Part shown: piece by piece, positions 61,503 to 64,000 of the stretch | Position numbering within the stretch: the first letter of the stretch is position 1 | Layout of the letters: the number at the start of each line of letters is the position of its first letter | Origin: Pseudomonas subflava | Lineage (GTDB): Bacteria > Pseudomonadota > Gammaproteobacteria > Pseudomonadales > Pseudomonadaceae | Assembly: GCF_023823685.1 (NCBI RefSeq) | Contig: NZ_JAMXBF010000001.1 | Coordinates: 1 to 64,000, forward strand | Reading direction: 5' to 3' | DNA: 64,000 nt | Translations under genes and position numbers: made by a program | The notes under the pieces: model-generated | Databases searched by the model: none | What the model was told of the DNA's origin: nothing | What the model saw: the letters and a program-made list of their open reading frames with translations, nothing else

Positions 61503-63452
61503 TCAGCTGGTTAGCTGGGCAGATGGTGGGGCAATGGATGACCTCCCGGGCGTGCTGTGCCATTCGATGGGGAAGCTGTAACGGCCCAGCGCCTGGGCCA
61601 GTGCGGCCTGCTCGGACGCGACGGCTATCTGGGCGACCAGGCCGCGCTTGGCGTCCTGAACCACGTCGACGCCGAGCTCGGAAATGCCGAGTGCCTGGGC
61701 CTCTTGGCGAATTACCAGGGCGATCTCCCGTTGCTGCAGGGCGGGTTTGAAAATCTTGCCGACCGGCGTCACTGGCAGGGCGTCGAGAATTTCGATGCGT
61801 TTGGGAACCGCCGCGCGCTCGGGGATATTGGCGCTGGCGAACGCCATCAGCTCCGCACTGCCGGTGCTTTGGCCAGCAGCGAGCTGGACGTAGGCAACGG
61901 GTACTTCCCCCGCATGGGCGTCCGGGCTGCCGACGGCGGCCACCAGCGCGACGGCGGCATGCGCCTGCAGGGCCTCCTCGATCTGTTTGGGGTCGATGTT
62001 GTGGCCACCACGGATAATCAGCTCTTTCTTGCGGCCCGTCAGCCAGAAATAGCCTTCGGCATCTTGGCGGCCCAGATCACCAGTATTGAGCCAGCGCCGG
62101 TGATCGATCTCGATCCAGACACCCTTGTTGTGGTTGCTGTCCAGGTAACCGGCAAAGACGTTCGGGCCATGGATGGCAATGACGCCGACCTCATCCACGG
62201 CGGCATCGCGCAGATATGTCCCCGCGTCGTTGAGTATCACCGCGCGCATGTCCTGGTAGGCCAGGCGCAGGCCGATGGAGCCGACTCGCCGTTCGCCCTC
62301 CGGAGGGTTGCTGGAGGAGACGCAGGCGCCTTCCGTCAGCCCATAGCCTTCGAGAATGCGCACGCCGACGCGGCGTTCGAACTCGCGGAACAGCTCGACC
62401 GGCATGGGCGCAGCGCCACAGAGCGCGTACTGCAGGCTGGAGAGATCGAAGCCGTTTACCGGATGCTGCAGCAGCGCCGAATAGACGGTGGGCACACCGG
62501 AGAAGGAGGTGATCCGGAAGTGCTGAACGATGGCCCAGAAATTGGCGATGACCCCTTCGCCACGGTAACCCTGGGGAGTGCCGATGATCACCCGGTCACC
62601 GTGGGTCCAGGGCATGAGCCCGGTCACCAGCTGGCCGTTGACATGGAAGAGCGGCAGGCCACAGAAGATCACCTGGCCGGAAGCTCTCGGCTGAGTGGCG
62701 GCATCCATGGACCAGGCATTGAATACCTCCGAGCCATGGGTGCGGATGGCGATCTTCGGCAGGCCGGTGGTACCTCCCGTGCAGAAGTAGGACGAATGCT
62801 CGTTCGATCGAATCTGCCTGCCGCTTTTGAGGTGGTCCTGGGGCTGCCGGCGCATCAGGGCGCGCAGGTTGTGCATGCGCCGTCCCCGGTGATGGGATTT
62901 CTCCCGTGCGGCCATCCAGCGCAAGGCGAGTGCGGAAAGCGCGCCTACATAGGGCGTCATGTCCACCCACACGATGTCCTGCACGCACGGCAGGCGTTCA
63001 AGCTCGCTGGAGAGCTTGTCCCACAGATCCACTCCTGGGGTGGGGGCCAGCGTCACCACTACCTTGGCACCGGCAGCGCGAAGCAGGTCGCCGATCTGAG
63101 AGGCTTCCAGCATGGGGTTGACCGCCATGACGATGCCGGCGGCTTCACCGCCCCAGATGGTGAAGTGGGTTTCCGGCAGGTTCGGCAGCAGGAAGGCGAT
63201 CACATCCTTGGGGCCGATACCCAGGTCATGAAACGCATTGGCCGCCCGGGTGATATCGGCGAACAGCTCTGCGTAGCTCCATTCATGAGTGTTCTGGTAG
63301 TCCTTGCTGTGCAGGAAGAAGCTCAGCGCTGGCGCATCGGCATACGCTGCGGCGCAGCGCCGCAAGGCTTCGTAAGTGCTCGCGGCCAGGCCCCGCTGCG
63401 CCAAGGGCGGGCTTTCGAGGACGTGAATATCGTGCAGGGAACGAACGGCCAT
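61503..63452 (-). CDS. Acyl-CoA synthetase (AMP-binding family)
   Basis: A 649-residue ANL-family ligase that would activate an acid as its adenylate and then CoA ester. Motifs in order: YFCTGGTTGLPKIAIRTH (phosphate loop), GYGLTEGACVSS, TGDLGRQDAEGYFWLTGRKK and TPVGKIFKPAL with the catalytic Lys. The C-terminus is about 60 residues longer than usual. The ATG at 63452 overlaps the stop of the upstream FAH gene (TGATG). The gene order FAH-ligase-DUF1302-DUF1329 suggests uptake and CoA activation of a hydrophobic acid. Confidence 0.93.
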   Translation of the reverse strand: MAVRSLHDIHVLESPPLAQRGLAASTYEALRRCAAAYADAPALSFFLHSKDYQNTHEWSYAELFADITRAANAFHDLGIGPKDVIAFLLPNLPETHFTIWGGEAAGIVMAVNPMLEASQIGDLLRAAGAKVVVTLAPTPGVDLWDKLSSELERLPCVQDIVWVDMTPYVGALSALALRWMAAREKSHHRGRRMHNLRALMRRQPQDHLKSGRQIRSNEHSSYFCTGGTTGLPKIAIRTHGSEVFNAWSMDAATQPRASGQVIFCGLPLFHVNGQLVTGLMPWTHGDRVIIGTPQGYRGEGVIANFWAIVQHFRITSFSGVPTVYSALLQHPVNGFDLSSLQYALCGAAPMPVELFREFERRVGVRILEGYGLTEGACVSSSNPPEGERRVGSIGLRLAYQDMRAVILNDAGTYLRDAAVDEVGVIAIHGPNVFAGYLDSNHNKGVWIEIDHRRWLNTGDLGRQDAEGYFWLTGRKKELIIRGGHNIDPKQIEEALQAHAAVALVAAVGSPDAHAGEVPVAYVQLAAGQSTGSAELMAFASANIPERAAVPKRIEILDALPVTPVGKIFKPALQQREIALVIRQEAQALGISELGVDVVQDAKRGLVAQIAVASEQAALAQALGRYSFPIEWHSTPGRSSIAPPSAQLTS

Positions 63453-64000
63453 CAGGCTTGCTCCATCACGACATTGCGTTGTACGCCGAGGTCGATGGCG
63501 CCATCGGCGCTGCGGATGGACGCTTCCACCACATCGCCTGCTTTCAGGTAATGGCTGCTGCGGCCCTCCTGGGCTTTCATGAATACCTTCCATTTCACCG
63601 ACTCTGGCAGCAGGGCGCCGATGCGCTGCTTAGTGGGCGACGGGATCGTCAGGGCGCAGCCGGCTGGCGTGCCGGTGGCGATCAGGTCTCCGGCGGCAAA
63701 GTCATGCACGCCGGAGAGCTCCGTGAGAGTTTCCGCGGGCCCGTACACCAGGTTGGCGGTACTGTCGTTCTGGCGTGTCTGCTGGTTCACGCTCAGGTGC
63801 AGCTGTAGGCGCTTGAGATAGCCCATGTCCTTGGCTTCCAGCAGGCACAGGTATGGCCCGACCGGGCCGAAGGTGCGGAAGCTCTTGCCCTTGTAGAACT
63901 GCATTTGCGGAATCTGGATATCCCGCGCCGAGTAGTCATTGACGATCACCAGCCCGGCCACGAACTCGTGCAGGTTGGCGTCCGTGACCTGCACCTGGCC
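63452..64000 (-). CDS. Fumarylacetoacetate-hydrolase-family protein (C-terminal part, cut by window edge)
   Basis: The C-terminal 182 residues of an FAH-family enzyme; the frame is open to the window end. VIVNDYSARDIQIPQMQFYKGKSF contains the metal-binding Asp and the following Lys region, and GDLIATGTPAGCAL is the conserved C-terminal turn. It overlaps the acyl-CoA synthetase start by one base, so both are coupled. It resembles ordinary 2-oxo-acid-type FAH hydrolases (such as the catechol meta-pathway group) more than the protein at 56312-57187 does. Confidence 0.9.
   Translation of the reverse strand, partial: GQVQVTDANLHEFVAGLVIVNDYSARDIQIPQMQFYKGKSFRTFGPVGPYLCLLEAKDMGYLKRLQLHLSVNQQTRQNDSTANLVYGPAETLTELSGVHDFAAGDLIATGTPAGCALTIPSPTKQRIGALLPESVKWKVFMKAQEGRSSHYLKAGDVVEASIRSADGAIDLGVQRNVVMEQA

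Noticed and set aside
1..64000. CRISPR arrays, tRNA/rRNA genes, insertion sequences, prophage or integrase genes
   Set aside because: No regularly spaced repeats, cloverleaf-like tails, transposase or integrase motifs were seen on either strand; a dedicated tRNA or IS search was not possible here.

Overview
The window looks like a chromosomal segment of a high-GC gammaproteobacterium, most probably a Pseudomonas. The evidence is a PctA-type chemoreceptor, a YjgR ATPase, Pseudomonas-style gene pairs (LysR/SDR, AraC/SDR, MerR/old-yellow-enzyme), an HPF-like protein, and GTAGCCCGGATGCAATCCGGG and GTAGGGTGGAAA intergenic repeats. No rRNA, tRNA, insertion sequence, prophage or CRISPR array was seen.

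Layout. (1) 1-2721: start of a chemoreceptor gene (cut by the window edge), a YjgR/HerA-like ATPase and a small conserved-looking protein. (2) 2966-29357: a large biosynthetic locus with two divergent arms that share an AT-rich 650-bp control region (8948-9595). The left (minus) arm carries an alkaline-phosphatase-superfamily 'sulfatase-like' protein, a PAPS-type sulfotransferase, a coiled-coil unknown, a secreted LpqC-type esterase, and cysD plus a cysN-cysC fusion. Together these make PAPS and transfer sulfate. The right (plus) arm is a tightly overlapped operon: a 2716-residue megasynthase (two FMN-barrel/enoyl-reductase-like domains, KS, AT, ACP, KR, DH), a 1530-residue partner (KS, AT, DH-like, phosphopantetheinyl transferase), a free acyl carrier protein, a phosphodiesterase-like enzyme, an alpha/beta-hydrolase fused to a beta-propeller-like region, and an inner-membrane protein joining a degenerate M50 protease domain to an HlyD adaptor. 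My reading (inference) is an undescribed pathway for a sulfated, exported polyketide or lipid, related to PUFA-synthase/enediyne-type iterative systems.

(3) 29358-47586: ordinary housekeeping and accessory genes: a duplicated repeat/terminator region, a ferredoxin-reductase-like flavoprotein, a chromate transporter, a diguanylate cyclase, an Asp/Glu racemase, a pseudouridine synthase, several regulator/oxidoreductase pairs, an HPF-like factor, and a glutamylpolyamine synthetase/oxidase pair for polyamine use. (4) 47600-56200: a patchier region with lower GC and longer gaps: a VOC protein, a CMD/AhpD-like protein, a LysR/SDR pair (the SDR with a possible Tat signal), an NTP/NDP-exchange-type transporter, three small exported or anchored proteins and an AraC regulator. 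(5) 56312-64000: a catabolic-looking locus: two FAH-family proteins, an HSL-type esterase, DUF1329 and DUF1302 outer-membrane-type proteins and an acyl-CoA synthetase. The last gene runs off the window end.

All assignments come from reading motifs and gene order; no database search was run.
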